Below, one piece after another: positions 46,054 to 54,067 of a DNA stretch of 64,000 bases. The stretch is from Hippasteria phrygiana (taxonomy: Eukaryota; Echinodermata; Asteroidea; Valvatida; Goniasteridae): assembly GCA_037893225.1 (NCBI GenBank), contig JAZGUH010000116.1, forward strand, positions 4,249,046-4,313,045, read 5' to 3'. The translations under genes were made by a program, and so were the position numbers. Under the pieces are notes generated by a model, which was not told the origin of the DNA, did no database searches, and was given only the letters and a program-made list of their open reading frames with translations. Numbering within the stretch: the first letter of the stretch is position 1; every line of letters starts with the position of its first letter.

Positions 46054-47048
46054 GGAAGGTGGTAACTCAGTATCTGATGGAACGACCATTAATTCTTTCT
46101 TAACGAACGATCTCTTGGGGCCGTGAGTCAGCCAGTACAATGCGGGCTGTCCAGGATTCGTCGTTCTTTTTTTATCGTATACATTTCTAAGCTCCAAATA
46201 GGATCGGTAGCTCTTCTTCTAGCGTCTTTTTCGAGCTCTCCGGGAGCGTAAAGATATCTAACGATATCATCATTTACGCTTAAAAGTTCTTCGGGGCTCT
46301 TGAGCCCCGAAGAACTCAATTGTCTTATTTCTAACTGAGACATAGCCGCTCGAGGAGTTAACGGTTCGCCTTTCATAGTCGATATCAATCTAGTTTCTTC
46401 GTTGTTTAACGCTTTTATAACATCGGGCAATCTTTTTACCCACTCGCGGCTACGCTCGGTAGGCTCTAACATTTCTTGAGCGTATTGATGGCCAAATAAT
46501 CTTTCGGCTAAAGTACGATTAAATCTTTCTACTATACCTTGAGCTCTATGATTACCAACCTCGCCTTTCTGTACTGCGACGTTGCGAGTCCGCATCAAAG
46601 TATTAAATTCGGCCATAAATTCTGTACCGGGATCTACTTTTATCGCGAGAGGCCAAGACAATGCCGATCTTTTGTAAATCTTTTTTATCGCCTCTACAAC
46701 TTGAGTACTCGTTTTGTTCGTTAAGGGTTCAGCTTCTTTATATCGAGTGGCCACATCAACGATCGTCAACGCGTATTTATATCTTCTACGTTTAACTACA
46801 TCGTGAGGTAGATATAACAGATCCGCTTGATGCATTTCATTGGGTAGTGCGATGGCCTTATTGAGGCTCGTAGGTCTAGGGATAGTACTGGGGGCAGGCA
46901 AATAAATTTGCCACATGGCTTGTTTTCTTAACCAATTTCTAACGTCTGGCTCGGGTACATTGGCTTTTAACGATAATTTTTTTATGGCGCCTGCACCTTT
47001 CCAATATCCTCTAGGACTGTAAAATATTTTACTTAATTTTGTTTCCAT
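46042..47048 (-). pseudogene. int: Retroviral-type integrase of the Polinton, C-terminus frameshifted
   Basis: The ORF 46128-47048 encodes 306 residues of an rve-superfamily integrase, which joins element DNA to the host chromosome. The catalytic triad is visible: Asp76 in HQADLLYLP, Asp139 in IKVDPGTEF and Glu174 in GIVERFNRTL, with 34 residues between the last two. The N-terminal part (YSPRGYWKGAGAIKKL, VRNWLRKQ) resembles the helical region of other Polinton integrases. Near 46152 a frameshift ends the ORF early; the usual C-terminal beta-barrel continues in another frame to a stop at 46042-46044. A 32-bp hairpin (46285-46316) and a weak palindromic-repeat copy (46440-46462) lie inside the coding region. 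Only 23 bp separate its start from the divergent gene at 47072. Confidence 0.9.
46285..46316. repeat. Perfect hairpin with 15-bp arms inside the integrase gene
   Basis: AGTTCTTCGGGGCTC at 46285-46299 pairs exactly with 46302-46316 across a 2-nt loop. It is translated as SSSGLKSPEEL in the region after the catalytic core. Confidence 0.9.
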
Positions 47049-47071
47049 TTTATTTTAACGACTTATTAAAA

Positions 47072-47488
47072 ATGGTGAGTCTTTTAATTATGGGTGCTGG
47101 AGCTTTAATAAGCGCTGTGGCATTTAGCGGAACGAGCTTTGCCTTTTCTAAGATAGGAAAAAGCGGTGCGGATGAAGAGCGTAAACGACACGATTTGGCT
47201 TTAGAACGATTAACTCAAGCTAAACAAGAGTGGCAAGAACAAAGAACCAAGGTTCTGGATTATCTAAACAATCGACTACATAAAGAAGCCAGGGCTCAAA
47301 AAACATTTAAAAACGTAGATGAGGCGTTGAGAGAATATAACGAAGTAACCAACGACGAGTTGAGATTACCTCGCGAACCTGTATTGTCGGACTTTTACGT
47401 ACCCAGCGAAGATCAAAAAGATGGTGAAATTGCATTTATCTTAGGAGGCACTGCTGTTTTAGGGTATTTAGTTTATAAGTTTGCTTAA
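47072..47488 (+). CDS. Small Polinton membrane protein, two hydrophobic ends and a coiled middle
   Basis: The start at 47072 (MVSLLIMGAGALISAVAFSG) is preferred to an upstream ATG at 47039 because the latter lies inside the divergent integrase start region and adds residues unlike the family. The 138-residue product has a hydrophobic N-terminus, a long charged helix (DEERKRHDLALERLTQAKQE, residues about 36-75), the segment LSDFYVPSEDQKDGE, and a hydrophobic C-terminal tail (FILGGTAVLGYLVYKFA). I associate this pattern with a conserved small Polinton gene of unknown function located next to integrase and major capsid genes. A role as an internal virion or membrane protein is inference. Confidence 0.7.
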   Translation: MVSLLIMGAGALISAVAFSGTSFAFSKIGKSGADEERKRHDLALERLTQAKQEWQEQRTKVLDYLNNRLHKEARAQKTFKNVDEALREYNEVTNDELRLPREPVLSDFYVPSEDQKDGEIAFILGGTAVLGYLVYKFA

Positions 47489-47546
47489 AAGTTTAAGTTT
47501 TGTTTTGCTTTTAAAATAAAATAATTTTTTTGTTTCGTTAAGTAAA

Positions 47547-48824
47547 ATGAACGCAATTTATGGAAGTAAACTGAATCCACACAGAAGTTTAAAAAATCCT
47601 AGAGCGTTAAAGGGGTTGAGACAATCGATGGTTATTACTCATAATCCTAGTACCGCAGGGGCTGGCAGTCTGTTGATCGTTGAATTTCCTATGTTGAGTC
47701 AAGACGATGTAGTCGTACCGGGTACTGTACGATTAGCTTTTAATATAGACTTAGAATCTGAAGGCACTGGCGAAGATGATGCAAGAACTCTATATTATAA
47801 CGTCGCACGAAATTTAATTAGTGGCGTAAGAATCAAACTAGAAGGTAAAGATTTCGTAGCGTTTACGGATGCCGATGTATATAACGCGTATAAAGACTTG
47901 TGGCGACCAGCCAGCGCGAACGATGCGTATCGAGGACTCGAAACTTCTAACGTCACGAAACTCAGAATCGGCGCTAGCGATGGGGTTGCTAGCGCGAATG
48001 GTGGAAAAGACAAAGCGATAGCCAACGCTTACGGTAACCGATATTACATTCCTCTAGATTTTGAAATGCTTACGGATCATCAGCCTTTTAGTCCATCGAC
48101 GCTCAAAGATAGACTAACTTACGAATTTACATTTAACGATCACGCGAGCGTAGTAAAATCTACTGATGCTAACGCGAAGTATAAAATTTCGGGGTTAGAT
48201 CTCGAGTTTGAAACGGTGACTAGTAAAACATTGGCCGATAGTATCAGACAAAAATATCGAGGTAAAACTCATTTTCTATACGAAAAAGTTCAAAGATATA
48301 CGGTTTTAACGTTAAACAAGTCCGACACTACTTGGAACATTAATCTTAATCAAGCCATTAGAAGTCTCAAAGGTATACTTCTTTTATTTAAAGAATCGGG
48401 CGAAAAAGATCCTCAAATTTGTTATAATCCAAAGATCGAAAAAGTAGACGTTACGATAGAGGGTAAGCCGAATCAATTGTATAGTCAGGGCATGAAGCGT
48501 TATCAACACTGGGATGAGATTACAAAGTTTTTCGGCGACTCTAATACAGAATTTGGTGCTAGTGTGTGCAAAGACTTAGACTTACACGATATGACGCTAG
48601 GCTCCTATTTAAGCACTAGTTACGGTCTTTGGCTAGATACGAGGGTAACCGACGACAACAAAAGTCGCGGTTCTGGCAGGAAAATAGGAGACGTAGGTGG
48701 GGGTATTTCTCTTCATTTAGAAAGAGAGGCCGAGACAGCTGGTGGACTATCGTGTTACGTTTTCTTGGTGATGGATGGTCAGTTGGTTCTCGAAGATGGA
48801 CGATTTAGCGGTAGTTACTCTTAG
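47547..48824 (+). CDS. mcp: Polinton major capsid protein (double jelly-roll)
   Basis: An intact 425-codon frame with the start MNAIYGSKLNPHRSLKN. The product is beta-rich, without membrane segments, and contains LLIVEFPMLSQDDVVVPGT, ISGVRIKLEGKDFV, DVYNAYKDLW, YYIPLDFEMLTDHQPF and CYVFLVMDGQLVLEDGRF, a pattern that I associate with Polinton major capsid proteins. These adopt two adjacent jelly-rolls and form the pseudo-hexagonal trimers of an icosahedral shell. Its position between the small membrane gene and the packaging ATPase, all on the plus strand, is the usual late-gene context. No break is seen, in contrast to the polymerase. The 58 bp upstream are AT-rich, with no ribosome-type site expected in a eukaryotic host. 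Confidence 0.88.
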   Translation: MNAIYGSKLNPHRSLKNPRALKGLRQSMVITHNPSTAGAGSLLIVEFPMLSQDDVVVPGTVRLAFNIDLESEGTGEDDARTLYYNVARNLISGVRIKLEGKDFVAFTDADVYNAYKDLWRPASANDAYRGLETSNVTKLRIGASDGVASANGGKDKAIANAYGNRYYIPLDFEMLTDHQPFSPSTLKDRLTYEFTFNDHASVVKSTDANAKYKISGLDLEFETVTSKTLADSIRQKYRGKTHFLYEKVQRYTVLTLNKSDTTWNINLNQAIRSLKGILLLFKESGEKDPQICYNPKIEKVDVTIEGKPNQLYSQGMKRYQHWDEITKFFGDSNTEFGASVCKDLDLHDMTLGSYLSTSYGLWLDTRVTDDNKSRGSGRKIGDVGGGISLHLEREAETAGGLSCYVFLVMDGQLVLEDGRFSGSYS

Positions 48825-48859
48825 AAGAGTAAATTATCTACCTTACTATTAAATAAGCC

Positions 48860-49534
48860 ATGTATAAAACGTTTCCAAAAACACCACACTGCGCACTAAT
48901 ATGCGGTAGGACTAATTCGGGTAAAACCAAATATATTTTAGATCTATTAGAAACTGAGTATAAAGATCACTTTGAAAATATCGTAGTTATTTGCCCTACG
49001 TTGAGCAACAACAAGACTTATCGCGAGAGACGTTGGTTGTGGTTAGATCCCGAGATATACCTATGCGATTTAGAGGTAGAAAAGGTGTCTCTCAACGAAG
49101 CTTTTGAATTTTATAGAGCTCGATTTAAAGGATCGCACGTTTTATTTTTGATAGACGATTGTAGCTCGGAACAAGAAATAAAATATCGTAAGGCGGCGCG
49201 CTCGCGTAGCTACGCGAGTACTCCCTACGGTCGTAGCTATGCAAGTACTTGCGTTTTAACGAAATTGGCGTTTAGCGGTAGACACGACAATCACTACTGT
49301 TGGTTGATGACTCAAAAGTATAATTGCGAAATGACAGATTTTAGAGCTCAAACTGCATTTGTCGTATTGTTTTATTGTAAAGATAAAAATAGTTTCGATC
49401 AATGTCTCGATGAAAATGATGCGGTGCCTTTAGAAGAAAGATCGAGAATTAAAAAGATTTTAAGAGATGTGCCTTTTAGTAAATTATTGGTAAAAACTGA
49501 TCCTCCTGTCTGTTGGCAGTTGATCTATAGTTGA
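48860..49534 (+). CDS. atp: FtsK/HerA-superfamily genome-packaging ATPase with repeat-derived insertion
   Basis: The 224-residue protein has a Walker A motif GRTNSGKT (residues 16-23), a Walker B motif HVLFLIDD (93-100) and the downstream motif SGRHDNHYCWLMTQ (139-152), the arrangement of Polinton and large-DNA-virus packaging ATPases that pump DNA into capsids. Between Walker B and that motif, residues 114-130 (RSRSYASTPYGRSYAST) are encoded by two copies of the palindromic repeat at 49201-49249; this block looks inserted, since the flanking RKAA and VLTKLAF resemble continuous family sequence. The reading frame stays open, so the gene tolerated the insertion or it is recent. It follows the major capsid gene by 35 bp and precedes an 11-bp tandem array. 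Confidence 0.88.
   Translation: MYKTFPKTPHCALICGRTNSGKTKYILDLLETEYKDHFENIVVICPTLSNNKTYRERRWLWLDPEIYLCDLEVEKVSLNEAFEFYRARFKGSHVLFLIDDCSSEQEIKYRKAARSRSYASTPYGRSYASTCVLTKLAFSGRHDNHYCWLMTQKYNCEMTDFRAQTAFVVLFYCKDKNSFDQCLDENDAVPLEERSRIKKILRDVPFSKLLVKTDPPVCWQLIYS
49201..49249. repeat. Two palindromic micro-repeat copies inside the ATPase gene
   Basis: The first copy is the perfect 18-bp palindrome CTCGCGTAGCTACGCGAG at 49201-49218, followed by TACTCCCTACGG and a diverged copy TCGTAGCTATGCAAGTACT at 49231-49249. Both are read in the same frame as the copy in the 504-codon gene, giving RSYAST twice. Confidence 0.88.
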
Positions 49535-49775
49535 TCTATATATAACTGTTAGATGATCTATAGATAACTGTTAGATGATCTATAGATAACTGTTAGATAA
49601 CTATTAGATAACTATTAGATAACTGTTAGATAACTATTAGATAACTATTAGATAACTATTAGATAACTATTAGATAACTATTAGATAACTATTAGATAAC
49701 TGTTAGATAGCTATTAGATAACTATTAGATAACTATTAGATAACTGTTAGATGATCTATAGATTATCTAGTCATC
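49535..49775. repeat. Tandem array of an 11-bp unit (ATAACTATTAG)
   Basis: About twenty units of ATAACTATTAG and close variants (ATAACTGTTAG) fill the gap between the ATPase stop and the next gene. GATGATCTATAG variants sit at both edges of the array. The strict 11-bp period is near one helical turn. Role unknown; it could be a recombination tract, a transcription terminator region or a replication-related site. Confidence 0.9.
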
Positions 49776-49783
49776 TATAAAAT

Positions 49784-49978
49784 ATGATAGAATATCTAGA
49801 TCTATTATTAAAACTAGTAATAGCCATCAACTTATCTTTATTTTCTTACGATTATATGTCTTGTAGAAATAAGATTAAAAAATATAGTTCTATTTTAAAT
49901 GAGCAAATCGATAGAATCTCTAAGCACGTTATCTCAAGAACCTCATCCAACAGTAGCTGCTGCGCCCATAGCGCATAG
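49784..49978 (+). CDS. Possible small membrane protein, overlaps the next gene
   Basis: A 64-codon frame starts 9 bp after the 11-bp array. Its first half is hydrophobic (MIEYLDLLLKLVIAINLSLF) followed by a charged helix (RNKIKKYSSILNEQIDRI). The last 80 bp overlap the start of the 228-codon gene in another frame and read as Ser-rich sequence, so the true protein may be shorter in origin. I do not recognise it. It could be chance. Confidence 0.35.
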   Translation: MIEYLDLLLKLVIAINLSLFSYDYMSCRNKIKKYSSILNEQIDRISKHVISRTSSNSSCCAHSA

Positions 49979-50585
49979 CTTAGCGACGACGAGCGAGTCT
50001 CCAGATCCTAAAAATAGACTTTTAGGCGTAGTTGCTGGTGGTAATTCTAAAAAATATTTTGGTAAAGAATACTCCGTTAATGAAATAGAGAGCTTGACCG
50101 CGGAAAAACAAGAAAAGCTATATAAAAGATACGAAGCCAAGCTCGGTAAAGAAATGATAGTCAGTTTGGGTGGTTGCGTGTTGACCCTTTACGCAAAAGC
50201 TTTAGGCGTGACTTTGCCGCTGGCTTCGCCATTCGGTTATAAACTTTGTTTAGATTCTGAAGAAACCCTCGTTAATGACTTAGAAAAAGATCCCGTTATT
50301 ACTAGCAGCTTGTCCAGTTTACTTTGCGAAGTGCATTACAATTATGGGGCTTATTTATCTCCTTTGGTGGCTATGTTGATCACGACTAAACATTTACAGG
50401 TAGATAGTAGTAGTACAAATAGTAGTAGCGTTACAAATAATAATAGTATTACTATAAAAGATGAGTCTAGAAACGACAACGACGGATCAAGTAGCAGAGA
50501 CTCCTCAGCCTCCCCAAGAGCCGGCTCAGCCTACCCAAGAGCCGGCTCTAGCGAGAGTCACAAAAAAGAGAGTAAAAGACCCTAA
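49899..50585 (+). CDS. Conserved Polinton protein of unknown function (228 aa)
   Basis: The central part, residues about 60-170, contains SVNEIESLTAEKQEKLYKRYEAKLGKEM-type sequence, a hydrophobic helix and LLCEVHYNYGAYLSPLVAML, which I associate with a small helical protein found beside the ATPase in related Polintons. The N-terminus is Ser/Thr/Pro-rich and the C-terminus, residues 173-228, is a Ser/Asn-rich low-complexity tail encoded by AGTAGT-type repeats. Its last 125 bp overlap the start of the next gene in another frame. No enzyme motif was seen; in particular no His-Asp-Cys protease triad. A capsid or scaffolding function is only a guess from context. Confidence 0.65.
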   Translation: MSKSIESLSTLSQEPHPTVAAAPIAHSLATTSESPDPKNRLLGVVAGGNSKKYFGKEYSVNEIESLTAEKQEKLYKRYEAKLGKEMIVSLGGCVLTLYAKALGVTLPLASPFGYKLCLDSEETLVNDLEKDPVITSSLSSLLCEVHYNYGAYLSPLVAMLITTKHLQVDSSSTNSSSVTNNNSITIKDESRNDNDGSSSRDSSASPRAGSAYPRAGSSESHKKESKRP

Positions 50586-50856
50586 AAGAGTAGAGCAAGG
50601 TAAAAGACTGGCCGAAAGAAACAGAAAGATGAAAGAACAAATACAAAAAATGCAAAGTATAGAAGAAGAAGCTCCCCAGCAAACGCCAGCGCTAACGATG
50701 AGAGACATTCCGAGCTGGGGATACGCGATAGTTGGTTTGGCTGTTTTAGGAATTGGATATCTCGCGTTTAAAAAGAGTAAACCGGCGGAACCGCAGCAAA
50801 AAGTAGTGGTTACAAACGTAGCCCCTAAAGTTGAAGAACTATTAGAAATGGAATAA
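50461..50856 (+). CDS. Small basic Polinton protein with C-terminal transmembrane segment (131 aa)
   Basis: The protein has a Pro/Gln/Glu-rich N-terminus with two 7-residue repeats encoded by a 21-bp duplication (QPPQEPA / QPTQEPA), a strongly basic helix (KKRVKDPKRVEQGKRLAERN, residues about 35-54), a Glu-rich linker, a membrane segment (IPSWGYAIVGLAVLGIGYLAF) and a short tail ending VEELLEME. Lys/Arg-rich plus a single membrane segment suggests a DNA- or capsid-contacting membrane protein. I associate the basic block with a conserved small Polinton gene. The start lies inside the upstream gene, giving 125 bp of two-frame coding. Confidence 0.7.
   Translation: MSLETTTTDQVAETPQPPQEPAQPTQEPALARVTKKRVKDPKRVEQGKRLAERNRKMKEQIQKMQSIEEEAPQQTPALTMRDIPSWGYAIVGLAVLGIGYLAFKKSKPAEPQQKVVVTNVAPKVEELLEME
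50513..50556. repeat. 21-bp direct repeat in the two-frame overlap
   Basis: CAGCCT(C/A)CCCAAGAGCCGGCT occurs twice in tandem; each unit contains the palindrome GAGCCGGCTC. Because 21 is a multiple of three, both overlapping frames stay open: QP(P/T)QEPA in one and SA(S/Y)PRAG in the other. Confidence 0.9.
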
Positions 50857-50869
50857 ATAAAAAAATACA

Positions 50870-51025
50870 ATGTTTGGCCCAAGATGGAGAAGAGAGGACA
50901 CAGACAATTTAATATTTGGTATGCTCCGGCTCGCCTCGCCGAGCGTTTATTGCCCATTTGGCTTTCCTTTGCTTTCCTTTACAATTCCATGTATCGTCTA
51001 CATTAAGTATACAAATGTATATTGA
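50870..51025 (+). CDS. Possible 51-residue protein at the right end of the Polinton
   Basis: The frame starts 14 bp after the preceding stop with MFGPRWRREDTDNLIFGM and continues with a hydrophobic C-terminal half. The basic start plus hydrophobic tail resembles the other small membrane proteins of the element. It contains a GC-rich near-palindrome (GCTCGCCTCGCCGAGC) near 50930-50945. It may be a truncated gene that ran on past the present element boundary. Confidence 0.4.
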   Translation: MFGPRWRREDTDNLIFGMLRLASPSVYCPFGFPLLSFTIPCIVYIKYTNVY

Positions 51026-51030
51026 TTACA

Positions 51031-51752
51031 TGACATATATCCAGTGTTCGATTTAACTATAACTTTGCTTGACACGTGATTGGGGCCCCACAATTTTCAG
51101 GTAGTCAGAAAATGAATGACAATGACAGAGCATTATAAACACCAAGTCAAGCACTAAAGGTGTAAGCTTGTGACAATAATTACAGTCACAATTGTTTGTC
51201 TGCTGTACTAAACAGCTGTTATAAACTGGTTGTAGCGACAACCCAAAGTTTGATAAAACCAGCACAAGTTAACATTGCCGGTTAGCGATCTTGGGATCAC
51301 AGGTTATAATCAAGGTACATGTTACTATAGTGTGATCCAAATATTAGAACTAGGGTATACACATTATGGCGATCGTAAGGTCCCTAGAAATTAGCCTGTG
51401 TGATGTGATAACCCCCCCAAATCAACCGTGAATGAGTCCCTGCCCCTAACTTTATGCCAAACAAGTTCCGAATTCAGGAACTTGCCAAAACCCCCCCCCC
51501 CTCCTAATATAATAAGGGGGGTGGGTGGAGTCTGTGAATGCAATAAAAGGATAGATCATAGTGCGAGTGAATGGGAGCGTGAGCTATGAGCCCAGAGGGC
51601 CCTCCACCCGAGATTGGTCTCCTTCGCAGGGGTTAGACACGGATTGAAGGAAACGTCAACACCATTCTCCCATGCTTGCTCCCCGCCAGGCTAGTAGCTC
51701 CACTGGTACCTGTGGGGTGAAGTAGACAAAAGGAGAACAGAAAGGGGCATGC

Positions 51753-51783
<31 letters not shown>

Positions 51784-52690
51784 TAGCCGAAGGCAGGTGA
51801 TAATGGGGCTCATAATCGAGCAGTGGTACTGAAATACAATGACCCATTTGGGGAGCAACGAATCTGCCCCGATACAAGGCTAGTGGGAACTAAAGCCTGT
51901 GGTAGAGGTCCCTTAAGGGTTAGTGTTGTCTCTGTCCAGCCGAAATTCTTTGGGGTATCCGTCTAAGTGAATGGGGGGGGGGGGGGGGGGGTGGGGGGGC
52001 AGCGGCGATAGTGGGGGGGCCCTGTGCGTAGGGGCACGAGTGCAAGCCGTAGTCGTCGGGGATGTAATAGTGCGGAGCTTCCACAATTGACACCTTAACC
52101 TACGAGCATGATTAGTGGATTGTCACTCTCAAGCCAGGCATCGTGGGAATGTGGGAGCCTGACCGCTTGAATATCTGCCTATTTTTTCGTACTTGCTCAT
52201 AATAAGCACTTATTGTCTGAATGGACCAGTTTCTATTCCCAGTCGGGGATATTTCCCCTGTAGGGCGAGTGCCGCGACTACTGTGAGGAACCAGGCGTAG
52301 ATGGGTTCACGCACTGAACGGATTGAGGCCGGGTCTCATTAACCAGTTGGCCTTGGGAGGCCTCCACGGCGTACCCCTCCTCAACGATTGTCTGTGAATC
52401 AGGGGAGAAGTTGACCAGAAAGAAAAACCCCTAAAAATGCAAAATCCAACAGGACCCCGGCTCGACGTCTATAATTTGTAAATGCCTAAGTGCACCCCCT
52501 TCGAATAGCCGTTGTTATTAGTCTATGTCCACTGTTACGTGTGGAAACACATTAGGAAACCGCTTAAGGAATTCCAGTTTGCAAGGGAGATTCATTAACA
52601 AATGAGGGGTCCTGATAAGGTCCTAGGGTAAGAAAGATCGCCCCTTGTGATAGACCCCATCCAGGACTCGGTATAGATTAGGAATCATAT
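51031..52690. other. Non-coding region with long poly-G tracts
   Basis: No gene recognised. G runs of more than 20 occur at 51757-51779 and 51974-51991, and a C run at 51492. The ORFs are short and compositionally driven. Confidence 0.5.
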
Positions 52691-53035
52691 CCCGAATATA
52701 GAAGCTGTGCAGAAAAGATGCCTGCCATGTATAGGTGTTCCCTCACTCCCCGTAAGCCACTGTTGGTGACAGGGTTGCCATGTACCTACTATAGCATTTA
52801 TTAGTCTCCAGAGAAAGATTCGTCCGGGAACAACTGATTCCCTGCGAACTGTGCAACCTAAATGTTTACATAGTATGGCAGATTCATCAATGTTTTTAAG
52901 TTGCTTTAATTATTCGAGATAAATCACTGGAAAGAGTAAAAGCATTTGAAATTAGACGAGGGTTCAATGGACGTAATAGGGTAGTCCTATGCTTTTATTG
53001 ATGTCGTTTATTTATTTAATTATTTTTATTATTAT
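52691..53035 (+). pseudogene. Possible LINE C-terminal scrap with AT-rich tail
   Basis: At 52697-52730 the frame IEAVQKRCLPCIG resembles the IE.(V/I)Q(K/R)R.L block after the RT of many LINEs. Several stops and frameshifts follow, and the segment ends in (TTTA)n/(TTAT)n-rich sequence at 53010-53035, as expected for a LINE tail. Support is weak. Confidence 0.35.
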
Positions 53036-54036
53036 CAGCCTCACTTATTTCGTATTGTTTCAAATATTGATGAAGAACGAACATACAAATTTTTTGCCGC
53101 TATATCAAACGTAACTCAGATCATAACTCCACCCCCTGATAAAAATGGATTCGCCCAGCTAAACATGTTGACCTTATATGTTCCGGACTAAACCAATGGT
53201 TACCGGTTGCAGTTGCGTCAAGATGGGTGGGCTTAGTTCTGAATACAACATCCAATGCCCAAATCGACAGGCAAAGAATAAGTCATTGATGTAGTATATT
53301 TTGAGAAATCACATTGAATATAAAATTTCTCAAGTCAAATTGCCATTAGTGTACTAAAGTCAGTTGTTGGCACGGTGGCTGGCTCCAACAATGGAGATTT
53401 TGACTGTTCCTTGTTAGCAGCTAGTATTGCAAACCATTGAACAAGACAAAGGCACCCTGGTTTCAAGGCTGCATTGACTTATTACATCAGCACACAAGGG
53501 TGGCAAATTTTAGTTTAATTTGCCACTCCATCGTTGTCCACAGTTGTACAGTCTGTCCGCTACAGATTCTATCGGGTCGTAATATAACCGCCTATTTTTA
53601 ATTTATTTATTTTTGTTTAAATAATAAAACAACAAACGGAGTTGTTGGCGTTGGGCCACGGTGGTAAAAGTATTAAATACCGTCCTGGGAATTTTGTAAG
53701 CACATGATTCATTACAGTCGAACACCTTTATAACGAGGTCCCTGGACTTTACAATTTACCTTGTTATAACAGGTATCTTGTATGGTCAGTAGTTGAAACA
53801 AAAAAAAACAAGGACCCAGGACCTATCTATTTATTTATTATTTTATTTATTTTTAAGCAGGATGTTGTACTAACAGTGCTCTTATTATCGGGGTTCGACT
53901 GTATTTCCAGAAATGGCTCGTAATCTTTAATATATACTGCAACCCGAGAAAAGCATACTGAAAATAATCTTTCCAAAGTTTTCTTTGAATTTATTCATAT
54001 TTTCTTTAATTATTTCTTCCTTTACTTTAATTATAT

Positions 54037-54067
<31 letters not shown>

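Larger units (their letters stand above)
38743..51030. mobile_element. Polinton/Maverick (adintovirus-like) integrated element, partly decayed
   Basis: A 12-kb block holds the diagnostic gene set of Polintons: family B DNA polymerase, retroviral-type integrase, major capsid protein and FtsK/HerA-type ATPase, plus minor-capsid-like and small membrane proteins. These elements are related to adintoviruses and adenoviruses, encode virion proteins and integrate into animal genomes. Limits are approximate: the left limit is the truncated LINE, the right limit is the end of the last small ORF. I did not find terminal inverted repeats with AG...CT ends or an adenain-type protease. Polymerase, integrase and one minor-capsid copy are broken; the other genes are open. 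Confidence 0.88.

Noticed and set aside
49535..49775. CRISPR array in the Polinton
   Set aside because: The 11-bp units are contiguous with no unique spacers and no cas genes.
49899..50585. Adenain-type protease of the Polinton
   Set aside because: No His, Asp/Glu and Cys arrangement of that family; the protein is helical with low-complexity tails.
39000..51030. A free viral contig rather than an integrated element
   Set aside because: It sits between a truncated LINE and host-like repeats, and several of its genes carry inactivating changes.
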